Assembly: GCA_948496895.1 (NCBI GenBank)
Contig: CAOOJO010000020.1
Location: 1 to 15,632, forward strand
Direction of reading: 5' to 3'
DNA length: 15,632 nucleotides
Source: an uncultured Acetatifactor sp.
GTDB taxonomy: Bacteria; Bacillota; Clostridia; Lachnospirales; Lachnospiraceae
Below the pieces are notes generated by a model that saw nothing but the letters and a program-made list of their open reading frames with translations, was not told where the DNA came from and did not search any database. Below, in pieces: positions 1-7,480 of the stretch; position 1 is the stretch's first letter, and each line of letters opens with the position of its first letter. The translations under genes were made by a program, and so were the position numbers.

Positions 1-591
1 TGCCCTGACGGTCCGCTGCAGGATTTCATGGCCGGGCAGCAGGGAGTCCTTCCGGGACAGGCATAGAAACAGTACGGCATAATCCTCCTCCGAGGAGATG
101 CCCACTGCCAGGAGGGCGGCAGCGGCATCCTCCGGCGGGAGGGTACCCCCATGCTTTAAAATCTGCATCGCCCTTTCGGCGGGACTGGTGTCCTGCCCGA
201 GCCGTTCCTTATCCAGATCCTTGGTGGTGCTCTGGAGGATTTTCTGGATGTCCCGGCAGCTGGCAGTGGCCTTCAGGAAATAGTGGGACACTCCCATGTT
301 CAGCGCCTGCTGGGCCTGGGCGAAGTCGTCGATGCAGGTCATGATGATGATGCGCGTCTTCGCGTCCCCCTCCTTCTCCCGGATGTTCCGGATCAGCGCC
401 AGCCCGTCCATGACAGGCATGCTCAGGTCGGTCAGGATGATGTCCGGGCGCTCGCGCAGATACACCTCGTAGGCCTCCTTGCCGTTCGCAGCCTCGTATA
501 CCCTGCCGATGCCGGCTCCGTTCCAGTCCAGCATATCGCGCATGCTGTGAAGAGCGAACAGCTCGTCTTCCACGATCAAAGCAGAATACAT
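1..591 (-). CDS. YesN-type two-component response regulator, N-terminal part (cut by window edge)
   Basis: Read on the minus strand, the open frame reaches base 1 with no stop, so only the N-terminal part of about 197 residues is present. It begins MYSALIVEDE, a typical receiver-domain opening. The receiver domain occupies about residues 1-115. Counted from the alternative start at 606, it has the acidic pair E13/D14, the phospho-acceptor D60 in TDLSMPVMDG, T90 and K112. The sequence after residue 125 fits the linker of YesN-like regulators, whose C-terminal AraC-type DNA-binding domain would lie outside the window. I chose ATG at 591 because GGCGGTG sits six bases upstream. ATG at 606 is in frame but has no good ribosome site. 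Such regulators usually pair with a YesM-like histidine kinase and control an adjacent sugar transporter operon. Here that is the divergent operon starting at 809 (inferred). The kinase is not in view. Confidence 0.85.
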   Translation of the reverse strand, partial: MYSALIVEDELFALHSMRDMLDWNGAGIGRVYEAANGKEAYEVYLRERPDIILTDLSMPVMDGLALIRNIREKEGDAKTRIIIMTCIDDFAQAQQALNMGVSHYFLKATASCRDIQKILQSTTKDLDKERLGQDTSPAERAMQILKHGGTLPPEDAAAALLAVGISSEEDYAVLFLCLSRKDSLLPGHEILQRTVRA

Positions 592-623
592 ATGATTCAC
601 CGCCATTCTTCTATCTCTTCTTC

Positions 624-652
624 ATTATAGCAAATAGAATTCCCCAAAGCAA
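624..652 (-). promoter_or_regulatory. Sigma-A-type promoter of the response regulator
   Basis: Read on the minus strand, TTGCTT (652-647) is separated by exactly 17 bases from a perfect TATAAT (629-624). Transcription would start near 617. That leaves little leader for the start at 606 and favours translation from 591. Confidence 0.6.
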
Positions 653-680
653 TATACATTTTATTAGTTTCGCCTAAAGA

Positions 681-730
681 ATAGTTAGTTAACATAAGAC
701 TCTTGTCAGAAATGAACAATATTATAGTTA
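681..730 (+). promoter_or_regulatory. Candidate direct-repeat operator in the divergent intergenic region
   Basis: The heptamer ATAGTTA occurs at 681-687 and again at 724-730, a spacing of 43 bases or about four helical turns. The second copy covers the position of a weak -35 for the transporter operon. This geometry would suit an AraC-type response regulator activating the operon. The region is AT-rich, so a chance repeat is possible. Confidence 0.3.
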
Positions 731-753
731 AATTAGTAAAATTTATGTATTAT
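725..753 (+). promoter_or_regulatory. Candidate activator-dependent promoter of the sugar transporter operon
   Basis: TATTAT (748-753, five of six matches to the -10 consensus) lies 17 bases after TAGTTA (725-730), a poor -35. A good -10 with a poor -35 is common where an activator is needed. TAGAAT at 773-778 is an alternative -10, also without a convincing -35. Confidence 0.3.
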
Positions 754-808
754 ATAAAAGGACAGGAAATGTTAGAATAAATGCATATCGAAGAAAGGCG
801 GTGCGGAG

Positions 809-1726
809 ATGTCGAATAAGCCGACTGTGAACAAGAAAGGTCAAAAAAAGGAATGGATCCTGTTCTGGATGGTCCTGCCCTTCGTCCTCTGGGTCTTCGT
901 CTTCCATTATATACCGATTGCGGGCTGGGCCTATGCTTTCGTGGATTACAAGCTGGGGAAAATGCCCTGGCAGAGCGAGTTTGTGGGGCTGAAGAATTTC
1001 CAGCTGATGTTCTCCTCCATCAGCCGTCTGCCCCGTGCCCTGCGCAATACGGTGATTCCCAATACGATCAGTCTGGCGATTGCCTGGCTGCCGGTGGCCT
1101 TTGCCATCTTCCTGAACGAACTGCGGTCCACGCGGTATCGCCGCATCATCCAGACCGTGACCACCGTCCCGAACTTCATCAGTTGGGTGATGGTATATGG
1201 ACTGATGGTTGGACTGTTTTCCACGGACGGGATGCTGAACACGCTTTTCCTCAAGAAAGGAATCATCTCCACGCCCTTCAATCTGCTGAACAACATAAAC
1301 ATTTCCTGGACGCTTCAGGCGGTGATGGGCACGTGGAAGGGACTTGGGTTTTCGGCAATCATTTACCTGGCGGCCATCTCCGGCATCGACCAGGAGCTGT
1401 ACGACGCGGCCATGACGGATGGAGCGGGACGGTTCCAGCGGATCTGGCATGTGACGATTCCGGGCGTGATGCCCACCTTTCTGGTCCAGACCGTGCTGGG
1501 AATCAGCGGATTCTTGAGCGGCGGCATGGATTATCCGCTGGTATTCGGGACTCCCCTGACCAACCCCAAGCTGGAGAATATCGGTCTGTACAGCTATAAC
1601 CTGTTCAGGGATGCCAGCTATTCCTTCGGTATTGCCCTGGGAATCATGAACTCCGTTGTCTCTATCGTGCTGATCTGTCTGGGCAATATGGCCGCCAAGA
1701 AGGTTCGCGGCGAGTCTATCGTATAG
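809..1726 (+). CDS. Sugar ABC transporter permease, LplB type
   Basis: A 305-residue integral membrane protein of the binding-protein-dependent transporter family (MalF-like fold). With the next gene it forms the translocation channel for a sugar or oligosaccharide. About six hydrophobic segments are visible, starting with residues 17-38 after a short lysine-rich cytoplasmic tail. The permease signature (EAA loop, which docks the ATPase) is at about 197-219, containing YDAAMTDGAGRFQRIW and ending in TIPG. The length matches LplB/YteP-type permeases. ATG at 809 is preceded by GGCGGTGCGGAG. The stop overlaps the ribosome site of the next permease, so the two are translated together. The operon has no ATPase gene. 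Transporters of this type usually borrow a shared MsmX-type ATPase encoded elsewhere (family knowledge). The substrate is not predictable from this sequence. Confidence 0.93.
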   Translation: MSNKPTVNKKGQKKEWILFWMVLPFVLWVFVFHYIPIAGWAYAFVDYKLGKMPWQSEFVGLKNFQLMFSSISRLPRALRNTVIPNTISLAIAWLPVAFAIFLNELRSTRYRRIIQTVTTVPNFISWVMVYGLMVGLFSTDGMLNTLFLKKGIISTPFNLLNNINISWTLQAVMGTWKGLGFSAIIYLAAISGIDQELYDAAMTDGAGRFQRIWHVTIPGVMPTFLVQTVLGISGFLSGGMDYPLVFGTPLTNPKLENIGLYSYNLFRDASYSFGIALGIMNSVVSIVLICLGNMAAKKVRGESIV

Positions 1727-1738
1727 GAGGTGGCATCT

Positions 1739-2632
1739 ATGGAAAACAAGAAAAGGCCGGGGAAAAAACATATGTATAGGGCAAAGCCCTTCGATTGGGT
1801 GAATGCGGCGTTCATGTTCCTGTTCGCCTTTACCTGCATCTATCCCTTCTGGTACATATTGGTCTATTCCTTCAGCGATCCCTTAAAGGCAACGGCGGGC
1901 GTGTACTTTCTGCCGATAGACTTCACCCTGGACAACTATCGGAAGGTGCTGACCCTGAAGGGCATCCCCCGTGCCGCGCTGGTCTCTGTGAGCATCACGG
2001 TCATCTGTACGCTGGAGCAGATGTTCATCAGCGGGCTTCTGGGATATCTGCTCTCCCGGGAGCGGATGCCGTTCCGCAAGGTCATCTACCGCTTCTTTAT
2101 CGGCACCATGTTTGTGGGAGGCGGCCTGATTCCGGATTTCCTGCTGAAGAAATATCTGGGCCTGTACAATACATACTGGATTTATATCCTGCCTGGCGTG
2201 AGCGCGTACCATATGATTCTGGCCAAAACCTTTATCGAGAGCATACCAAGCTCCCTGGAGGAGTCCGCCAGGCTGGATGGAGCCAGCTACTGGGATGTCC
2301 TCATCCGCATCATCCTGCCTCTCTCCAAACCGATTCTGGCGACGATCGGCGTATTCACGGCGGTGGGTGTATGGAGCGACTACTCTACGACGCTGATTTA
2401 TACCGTGAGCAAGGATCTGCGCACTTTGCAGTACATTTTGTACGAATATCTGAAGAATGCCTCTACCATTCTTCTGGAGCAGGGAAGCAAGGCAAATATG
2501 CGGCGGCAACTGACGCCTATGTCCATCAAGATGACGCTGCTGGTGGTGACGGTGGTTCCGATTCTGTGCGTCTATCCGTATATGCAGAAGTATTTTACCA
2601 AGGGCATCATGCTGGGATCCGTCAAAGGATGA
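1739..2632 (+). CDS. Sugar ABC transporter permease, YtcP/LplC type
   Basis: A 297-residue inner-membrane permease (MalG-like), the second half of the channel begun by the preceding gene. The first membrane segment covers about residues 23-45 and contains YPFWYILVYSFSDP, typical of the YtcP/LplC group. The EAA loop is at about 172-194 (SLEESARLDGASYWDV), ending in ILPLSKP. An in-frame GTG at 1730 would add three residues. I chose ATG at 1739 because AGGAGGTG (1725-1732) lies six bases before it and the GTG is part of that ribosome site. The gap to the upstream gene is 12 bases. The C-terminus carries the family-typical pattern PYMQKYFTKGIMLGSVKG. Confidence 0.93.
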   Translation: MENKKRPGKKHMYRAKPFDWVNAAFMFLFAFTCIYPFWYILVYSFSDPLKATAGVYFLPIDFTLDNYRKVLTLKGIPRAALVSVSITVICTLEQMFISGLLGYLLSRERMPFRKVIYRFFIGTMFVGGGLIPDFLLKKYLGLYNTYWIYILPGVSAYHMILAKTFIESIPSSLEESARLDGASYWDVLIRIILPLSKPILATIGVFTAVGVWSDYSTTLIYTVSKDLRTLQYILYEYLKNASTILLEQGSKANMRRQLTPMSIKMTLLVVTVVPILCVYPYMQKYFTKGIMLGSVKG

Positions 2633-2732
2633 GGTTCCAGGAAAGATATCGCGTGGAGTTCTGTCAAGGCGTGAACCGTTCTCAGAAAATGGGCAGGACA
2701 GGAAGGGGGTAGAGCTTACAGGGACGGACCTA

Positions 2733-2764
2733 TTGACGGATCATCATAGATAGATTACTATAAT
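2733..2764 (+). promoter_or_regulatory. Internal promoter in front of the solute-binding protein gene
   Basis: TTGACG (2733-2738) is followed after 17 bases by TACTAT (2756-2761). A perfect TATAAT (2759-2764) overlaps it with a spacing of 20. It lies in the 157-base gap between permease and binding protein. It would allow the lipoprotein to be made in excess of the channel subunits. Confidence 0.5.
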
Positions 2765-2789
2765 CTTTTTCAAAAAGGAGGATGAATTT

Positions 2790-4562
2790 ATGAGGAAATC
2801 AATGAAAAAGCTTTGTGCCATCGCGCTTGCGGCGGCAATGGCAGTAGGCCTGACCGCCTGTGGCGGACAGGGGGGACAGCCCTCGTCGGAACAGAAAGAC
2901 AGCCCGGCACAGTCCGAGGAATCCAAATCCGAATCCGAAGAGAGCGAAGCTCCTGAGGAGACAGGGACAGAGGCGGAGTCGGATCGGGAACCCATCACGA
3001 TTACCGTGTCAACGATACTTCCCCAGAAGTGGAACGATTATCCGGACAACTCCGTGGCCAAGTATATCCGCGATAAGTTCGGAATCACCATAGAAGTGGT
3101 GGATATCTCGGAGCGGAAGGAGGCTCTGATGGCTTCCGGCGACCTTCCGGACATCTTCATCATCGAGGCCAATGAGGTGGTTCCGCTCATCGAGTCCGGC
3201 TTTATCCTGCCGCTGGACGAGCTGCTTGCAGAATATGACGCCGAGCCGTACTTCTTCCCGCCCACCAAGATAGAGGAAGTGATGGACTTCCAGCGCAGGG
3301 AAGTGTTCCACAGCGACCATATCTACGGACTTATGGGCTATAGTGAGGCCGGACCGGATGCCAGCCTGGGAACACAGCAGTGGGGGCTGAATGTGGATTG
3401 GGAGAGATACGCCGAGGTGGGCTATCCCGAGCTTGATGCCGATGTGGATCAGGTCTATCAGCTTCTGGTGGACATGGTGAATGTAAAGCCCACCACGGAC
3501 GACGGACTTCCGGTCTATGCCATTGCCTATCCCACCATCGAGATGAGGGGACAGTCGCTCTACCACACCTATTCCCTGGGGTATTATCCCCTTACGTCCT
3601 ATGTGGCCGTTGACTGTAAGACACAGGAGATGTGCATGCTCTATACCGACCCGGAATCCCCTAACTGGCAGTACAATCATATGTACTGGAAGCTGAACCA
3701 GGACGGCCTGCTGGATCCGGATTCCTTCCTGCAGGATTTCGACACCGACTCCCTGAAGGCAGTGAACGGGCAGTATGTATCCACCCTTTATCATGATATC
3801 ACAGGGAACGCTACCGCTCTGAAAGCGTCCGAGGGCGTTGCGGGAGGGTTCCAGCTGATTCCCCTGAAGGGCTGTACGACAGATATGACATTCGAGGAAG
3901 CCGAATACAACAAGGGAATGGGCATCGGCAATCTGCGCTGCATCTCTTCCAAGACCAAGTATCCTGAGCGCATCATGGAGTTCATGACGTGGCTGTTCAG
4001 CCCGGAGGGCGGTCGTCTGGTCAAGAGCGGCATAGAAGGGGAAACCTGGAATTACGTGGACGGAGTGCCCACCCTGACAGAGGAAGCCTGCACAGCCTAT
4101 GTGGAGATGAATGATTTCTATTATGATACCGGTATCGGCTTCGGATGGAATGGAAGCGGCGGGGGAAGGCCGGACGGATATAGCGCCAATCTGTTCGATG
4201 AGCAGAGCTTCCTCCTGAAATACGCGTCAGCCATGGAAAAAGACGTAGCCGCGCACTATGGGATGACCATGATGGAGAAGATTATTCAGATGCATGAGAA
4301 CGGTGAGCTCTATGATCACGATTTCCTCTATGCGGCCGCGCAGGCCAGCGCGAATACGCTGCCCTCTGACCTCCAGGTGATTCTCAACGAGGTGGAAGTC
4401 GTGATGAATGAAGAGATGGCGGCATGTGTCCTTGCCAAGGATGAGGAAACCTACTTCAAGATGCGCGACGACCTCATCGCCAAGGTGAAGGAAATGGGCA
4501 TGGACAAGGTGAATGAATGGTATGTGAACACATATAATGAGGCCGCGGAGAAGGTGCAGTAA
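2790..4562 (+). CDS. Lipoprotein solute-binding protein of the sugar ABC transporter, LplA type
   Basis: A 590-residue extracellular solute-binding protein that captures the sugar at the cell surface and delivers it to the two permeases. The N-terminus is a lipoprotein signal peptide: basic MRKSMKK, a hydrophobic stretch, then the lipobox L-T-A-C with the lipidated cysteine at residue 24. Residues 25 to about 68 form a Gln/Ser/Glu-rich linker to the membrane anchor. The binding fold follows from about residue 69 (PITITVSTILP). The length fits the large LplA-like binding proteins of Firmicutes oligosaccharide transporters. ATG at 2790 has AAAAAGGAGG eight bases upstream. The YesMN-LplB-YtcP-LplA grouping suggests a complex or plant- or host-derived saccharide, but the binding residues cannot be named from sequence alone. 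Confidence 0.92.
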   Translation: MRKSMKKLCAIALAAAMAVGLTACGGQGGQPSSEQKDSPAQSEESKSESEESEAPEETGTEAESDREPITITVSTILPQKWNDYPDNSVAKYIRDKFGITIEVVDISERKEALMASGDLPDIFIIEANEVVPLIESGFILPLDELLAEYDAEPYFFPPTKIEEVMDFQRREVFHSDHIYGLMGYSEAGPDASLGTQQWGLNVDWERYAEVGYPELDADVDQVYQLLVDMVNVKPTTDDGLPVYAIAYPTIEMRGQSLYHTYSLGYYPLTSYVAVDCKTQEMCMLYTDPESPNWQYNHMYWKLNQDGLLDPDSFLQDFDTDSLKAVNGQYVSTLYHDITGNATALKASEGVAGGFQLIPLKGCTTDMTFEEAEYNKGMGIGNLRCISSKTKYPERIMEFMTWLFSPEGGRLVKSGIEGETWNYVDGVPTLTEEACTAYVEMNDFYYDTGIGFGWNGSGGGRPDGYSANLFDEQSFLLKYASAMEKDVAAHYGMTMMEKIIQMHENGELYDHDFLYAAAQASANTLPSDLQVILNEVEVVMNEEMAACVLAKDEETYFKMRDDLIAKVKEMGMDKVNEWYVNTYNEAAEKVQ

Positions 4563-4606
4563 GGCGAGGCAAAAGCTGTCAAGCCTGTCATGAGACGATA
4601 GTTATG

Positions 4607-4636
4607 GGCGGGCGCAATGTCTGGAATGCGTCCGCC
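4607..4636 (+). other. Hairpin between the binding-protein gene and the enzyme genes
   Basis: Ten-base arms GGCGGGCGCA (4607-4616) and TGCGTCCGCC (4627-4636) pair with one G-U and enclose a 10-base loop. TGAGA (4591-4595) and TCTCA (4640-4644) could pair around it. No T-tract follows, so it is more likely an mRNA-stabilising or processing element, or a leaky attenuator, than a full terminator. It would separate high expression of the binding protein from lower expression of the enzymes (inference). Confidence 0.45.
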
Positions 4637-4687
4637 TGTTCTCATCAGGTGGCCTGTGCAAGCCGATATAGAAGAAGGAGGTCAATA

Positions 4688-5599
4688 GTGAAAAGCTACC
4701 TGAAAGAGTTTCTGGAGAAATTTTCCTATCTGGAGGAAGCCAGGGATGCCCTGCTGCGGGCATATGACCGGATAGAAGCCCATGCGCCCGGCCGGGAGGC
4801 GTTTCAGGGCCTTTTGCAGAGCTATGAAGAGGACATCCACCTTAAGCTGAGACCGATTCTTGGCCAGATGACCGAGATAGCCGCCGGGGCGGGCGTGCAG
4901 GAGTACACGGGGCATCTCCTGCTGCTGATCTGCATGTCCAGACATCTGCTCGCGTGCTACCGTAAGGCCGGCATGGACGAAGAGATATGGTTCACCAGCA
5001 TGAGCGACTTAAAATGGAAGCTGATGGAATGCTGGCTGGTGCGCGGGATATGGGGGACCTTCGTGGGAGAGTGGTTCGAGGGCTTCTTCCAGATGGACCG
5101 GTTCGGCTTCGCGAAGCTGCAGTTCGAGCCCAGAACCCTGGATTTTCGCTATGAGAAGGACGGCCTTGTGCTGGAGCCGGGCACGCCCATGGCCATTGTC
5201 CACATCCCCCGCACAGGAGGGAGGCTGGACAGAGAGAGCATGGAGCGCTCCTTCGACCTGGCGGCGGACTTCTTCCGGAAATGGTATCACTACGACCCCG
5301 TGGTCTTCGTGTGCGCGTCCTGGCTCCTGTACCCGGACAATCTGGAGGTGCTTTCGCCGGATTCGAACCTCTATGCGTTCATCACCACCTTCGACCTGGT
5401 GAAATCCTGGGAGTCGGAGGATTATTACGATGCCTGGCGGCTGTTCGACAAGGAGTATAAGGGCGATGTGGATGAGCTGCCCCAGGATACCTCCCTGCGG
5501 CGGGCCTATGCGGACTGGATTCGCCGTGGCAAGAAGTTCGGAGGCGCCACAGGGGTCTATGTCTATGATAAAAAGAAGATGGAGGAGAGAGCAGTATGA
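4688..5599 (+). CDS. GNAT-like acyltransferase with N-terminal helical domain
   Basis: A 303-residue soluble protein that I recognise as the two-part 'acyltransferase domain-containing' family of Firmicutes (NAT_N plus GNAT-like C-terminal domain). The N-terminal domain, about residues 1-105, looks helical and begins KSYLKEFLEKFSYLEEARDA. The C-terminal GNAT-like part runs from about 107 to 298. Landmarks are RFGFAKLQFEPR (138-149), HIPRTGGRLD (172-181) and CASWLLYPDN (209-218). I chose GTG at 4688 because AAGGAGGT (4675-4682) precedes it. The frame extends upstream to 4604, but that part contains the hairpin and has no ribosome site. The stop overlaps the next start as ATGA, so it is coupled to the dehydrogenase. 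The acyl donor and acceptor are unknown. In this operon an amino or hydroxyl group of the imported sugar is a reasonable guess only. Confidence 0.75.
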   Translation: MKSYLKEFLEKFSYLEEARDALLRAYDRIEAHAPGREAFQGLLQSYEEDIHLKLRPILGQMTEIAAGAGVQEYTGHLLLLICMSRHLLACYRKAGMDEEIWFTSMSDLKWKLMECWLVRGIWGTFVGEWFEGFFQMDRFGFAKLQFEPRTLDFRYEKDGLVLEPGTPMAIVHIPRTGGRLDRESMERSFDLAADFFRKWYHYDPVVFVCASWLLYPDNLEVLSPDSNLYAFITTFDLVKSWESEDYYDAWRLFDKEYKGDVDELPQDTSLRRAYADWIRRGKKFGGATGVYVYDKKKMEERAV

Positions 5600-6717
5600 G
5601 TGAAAAACTGAAAGTGGGCATTATCGGATGCGGGGGCATCGCGGAGGCAAAGCACCTTCCGTCCCTGGCCCACCAGAAGAGCCGGGTGGAGATGGTGGCG
5701 TTCTGCGACCTGATTCCGGAACGGGCCGAGAAGAACGCGAAGCAGTATGGCACGCCGGATGCCAGGGTGTACACCGACTACAGGGAGCTGGTGGCGGAGA
5801 AAGACATTGATGTAGTCCACGTCCTGACCCCCAATGTAGCCCACTGCGAGCTGACTGTGGCCGCCCTGGAGGCCGGAAAGCATGTCATGTGCGAGAAGCC
5901 CATGGCCGCCACCACAGCGGATGCCCGGAAGATGCTGGATGCCCAGAAAAAGAGCGGGAAGCTTCTGACCATCGGCTACCAGAACCGGTACCGCCAGGAC
6001 AGCCAGGTGCTGAAGAAGCTGTGCGAGACTGGTGAACTGGGCGAAATCTACTATGCCAAGGCACAGGCCATCCGCCGCCGGGGCGTCCCCACCTGGGGCG
6101 TGTTCCCGAATAAGGCGCTGCAGGGCGGGGGTCCACTGATTGACATCGGCACCCATAGCCTGGACCTGACCCTGTGGATGATGGACAACTATGAGCCCTA
6201 CAGCGTGATGGGGGCAAGCTTTGAGAAGCTGGGCCGGCTCTTAAAGCCCGGCGAGCAGGGCAACGGCTTTTCCTCCTGGGACAATGAGGACTATCAGGTG
6301 GAGGATTCGGCCTTCGGCTTTGTCACCATGAAGAACGGCGCGGTGATTCAGGTAGAGACGTCCTGGGCGCTGAACATCCTGGAGACAGGCGAGGCGAAGA
6401 CGACGCTGTGCGGGACCAGGGCCGGCGCGGACATGAACGACGGGCTGCGCATCAACCATATCCTCTGCGACAAGCAGACGATCACAAGGCCGGAGACGGC
6501 GACGCCCTCCGGGGTGGCCTTCTTCGAGGGCGCGAAGGTGATGAACGAGTCGGATTTCGAGTGCACGGTCTGGCTGGACGCCGTGCAGGGCAAGGGGGAG
6601 CTTCTGGTGAAGCCGGAGCAGGCCTTTGTGGTCACGAAAATCCTGGACGCGATTTACGAGTCCGCCCGCACCGGGAAAGCGGTCTATTTTAATGATGAAG
6701 GAGGAGATTCTATATGA
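5596..6717 (+). CDS. Gfo/Idh/MocA family NAD(P)-dependent sugar oxidoreductase (first copy)
   Basis: A 373-residue cytoplasmic dehydrogenase. The N-terminal Rossmann domain, residues 1 to about 125, has the dinucleotide loop G8-I-I-G-C-G-G-I-A and the family motif E100-K101-P102, whose lysine is catalytic in relatives. The C-terminal alpha/beta domain contains GGGPLIDIGTHSLDL (177-191), with D183 and H187 in the positions of the usual catalytic pair, and the motif RRRGVPTWGVF (160-170). Enzymes of this family oxidise or reduce a sugar or inositol hydroxyl, often at C1 or C3. ATG at 5596 overlaps the upstream stop by four bases, and its own stop overlaps the isomerase start at 6714. The tight coupling to the isomerase suggests consecutive steps on one intermediate (inference). 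The exact substrate is not determined. Confidence 0.9.
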   Translation: MSEKLKVGIIGCGGIAEAKHLPSLAHQKSRVEMVAFCDLIPERAEKNAKQYGTPDARVYTDYRELVAEKDIDVVHVLTPNVAHCELTVAALEAGKHVMCEKPMAATTADARKMLDAQKKSGKLLTIGYQNRYRQDSQVLKKLCETGELGEIYYAKAQAIRRRGVPTWGVFPNKALQGGGPLIDIGTHSLDLTLWMMDNYEPYSVMGASFEKLGRLLKPGEQGNGFSSWDNEDYQVEDSAFGFVTMKNGAVIQVETSWALNILETGEAKTTLCGTRAGADMNDGLRINHILCDKQTITRPETATPSGVAFFEGAKVMNESDFECTVWLDAVQGKGELLVKPEQAFVVTKILDAIYESARTGKAVYFNDEGGDSI

Positions 6718-7439
6718 AAATCGGATTACAGCTTTACAGCATCCGCGACTGCATCCAGTCCGGCGAAGATCTGGCCCAGGCCCTGAAGAAGGTGAAGGCC
6801 ATGGGGTATGATGGCGTGGAATTCGCCGGTTATGCCGGGATGACGCCTGAGGAAGTGCGAAGAGCCCTTGACGATGCGGGGATAGAGGCGGTGTCGTCCC
6901 ATACAGGCATCGACGGGCTGGAGGCTTCCATGGAAGAGGTAGTCGCCTATGCGGTGGCTACCGGCGCGAAGTTCCTGGTGTGCGCAGGCTCCCGCACCGA
7001 GACGAAGGAGGATCTGCTGCGCCTGGAGCGGGTCATGAAGAAAGTGAGGAGCCTTGCGGAGCCCCACGGCATCATCGTGGGATACCACAACCATTCCCAT
7101 GAGTTCGTCCCTATCGATGGGACTCTGCCCATTGACTACATAGCTGACAACGTATGTAAACTGGAGCCGGACACCTTCTGGGTCTATCACGCGGGCACAG
7201 ATCCCGCCGCGTTCCTCCGGGAGCGTGCGGATCAGATCGCCCTGGTGCACTTAAAGGACGGCAATGATGACGGGAAACCCTGCGCCATCGGCGAGGGCGT
7301 CACCGATATCGCGGGAATCCTGCAGGCGGCCAGGGACGCGGGGGTGGAATGGGCAATCGTGGAGAACGACGATCCCGTACCGGACGGGCTTTCCGATGTA
7401 CAGCGCAGCATGGAGTGGCTGAGAAAGAATGTGCTATGA
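6714..7439 (+). CDS. Sugar phosphate isomerase/epimerase-like TIM-barrel enzyme
   Basis: A 241-residue protein of the xylose-isomerase-like TIM-barrel family (AP endonuclease 2 fold), which includes IolE, hydroxypyruvate isomerase, ketose epimerases and the DgpC-type deglycosidases. Likely metal and active-site residues are E36 (YDGVEFAGY), H125/H127 (GYHNHSHEF), D153/H159 (EPDTFWVYHAG), H179 and D182 (VHLKDG), and E217 (IVENDDP). At 241 residues it is somewhat shorter than many members, but all strand-end motifs are present. AAGGAGGAG lies before ATG 6714, which overlaps the stop of the dehydrogenase by four bases. It probably rearranges, epimerises or eliminates the product of a neighbouring dehydrogenase. 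Which of these reactions it performs is open. Confidence 0.88.
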   Translation: MKIGLQLYSIRDCIQSGEDLAQALKKVKAMGYDGVEFAGYAGMTPEEVRRALDDAGIEAVSSHTGIDGLEASMEEVVAYAVATGAKFLVCAGSRTETKEDLLRLERVMKKVRSLAEPHGIIVGYHNHSHEFVPIDGTLPIDYIADNVCKLEPDTFWVYHAGTDPAAFLRERADQIALVHLKDGNDDGKPCAIGEGVTDIAGILQAARDAGVEWAIVENDDPVPDGLSDVQRSMEWLRKNVL

Positions 7440-7442
7440 CGG

Positions 7443-7458
7443 ACATCCCCCGGGATGT
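7443..7458 (+). other. Small perfect inverted repeat between isomerase and second dehydrogenase
   Basis: ACATCCC (7443-7449) and GGGATGT (7452-7458) are exact complements within the 41-base gap. With a four-base loop the stem is six base pairs and could be extended by outer G-U and G-C pairs. There is no T-tract, so termination is unlikely. It may modulate expression of the next gene. Confidence 0.35.
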
Positions 7459-7480
7459 TCGTTGGAAATGAGGACAATGG

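Noticed and set aside
283..630. Plus-strand frame opposite the response regulator
   Set aside because: It is a shadow of the receiver domain. The minus-strand reading has all receiver residues (the acidic pair, D60, T90, K112).
743..1771. Long open frame on the minus strand opposite the first permease
   Set aside because: Its translation is rich in His, Gln and Arg with no recognisable domain, and it is antisense to a clear permease gene. It results from high GC and the third-position bias of the real gene.
4604..4687. Upstream extension of the acyltransferase from ATG 4604
   Set aside because: It has no ribosome site, overlaps a strong hairpin and gives an Arg/Cys-rich stretch unlike the rest of the protein. 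GTG 4688 has an ideal ribosome site.
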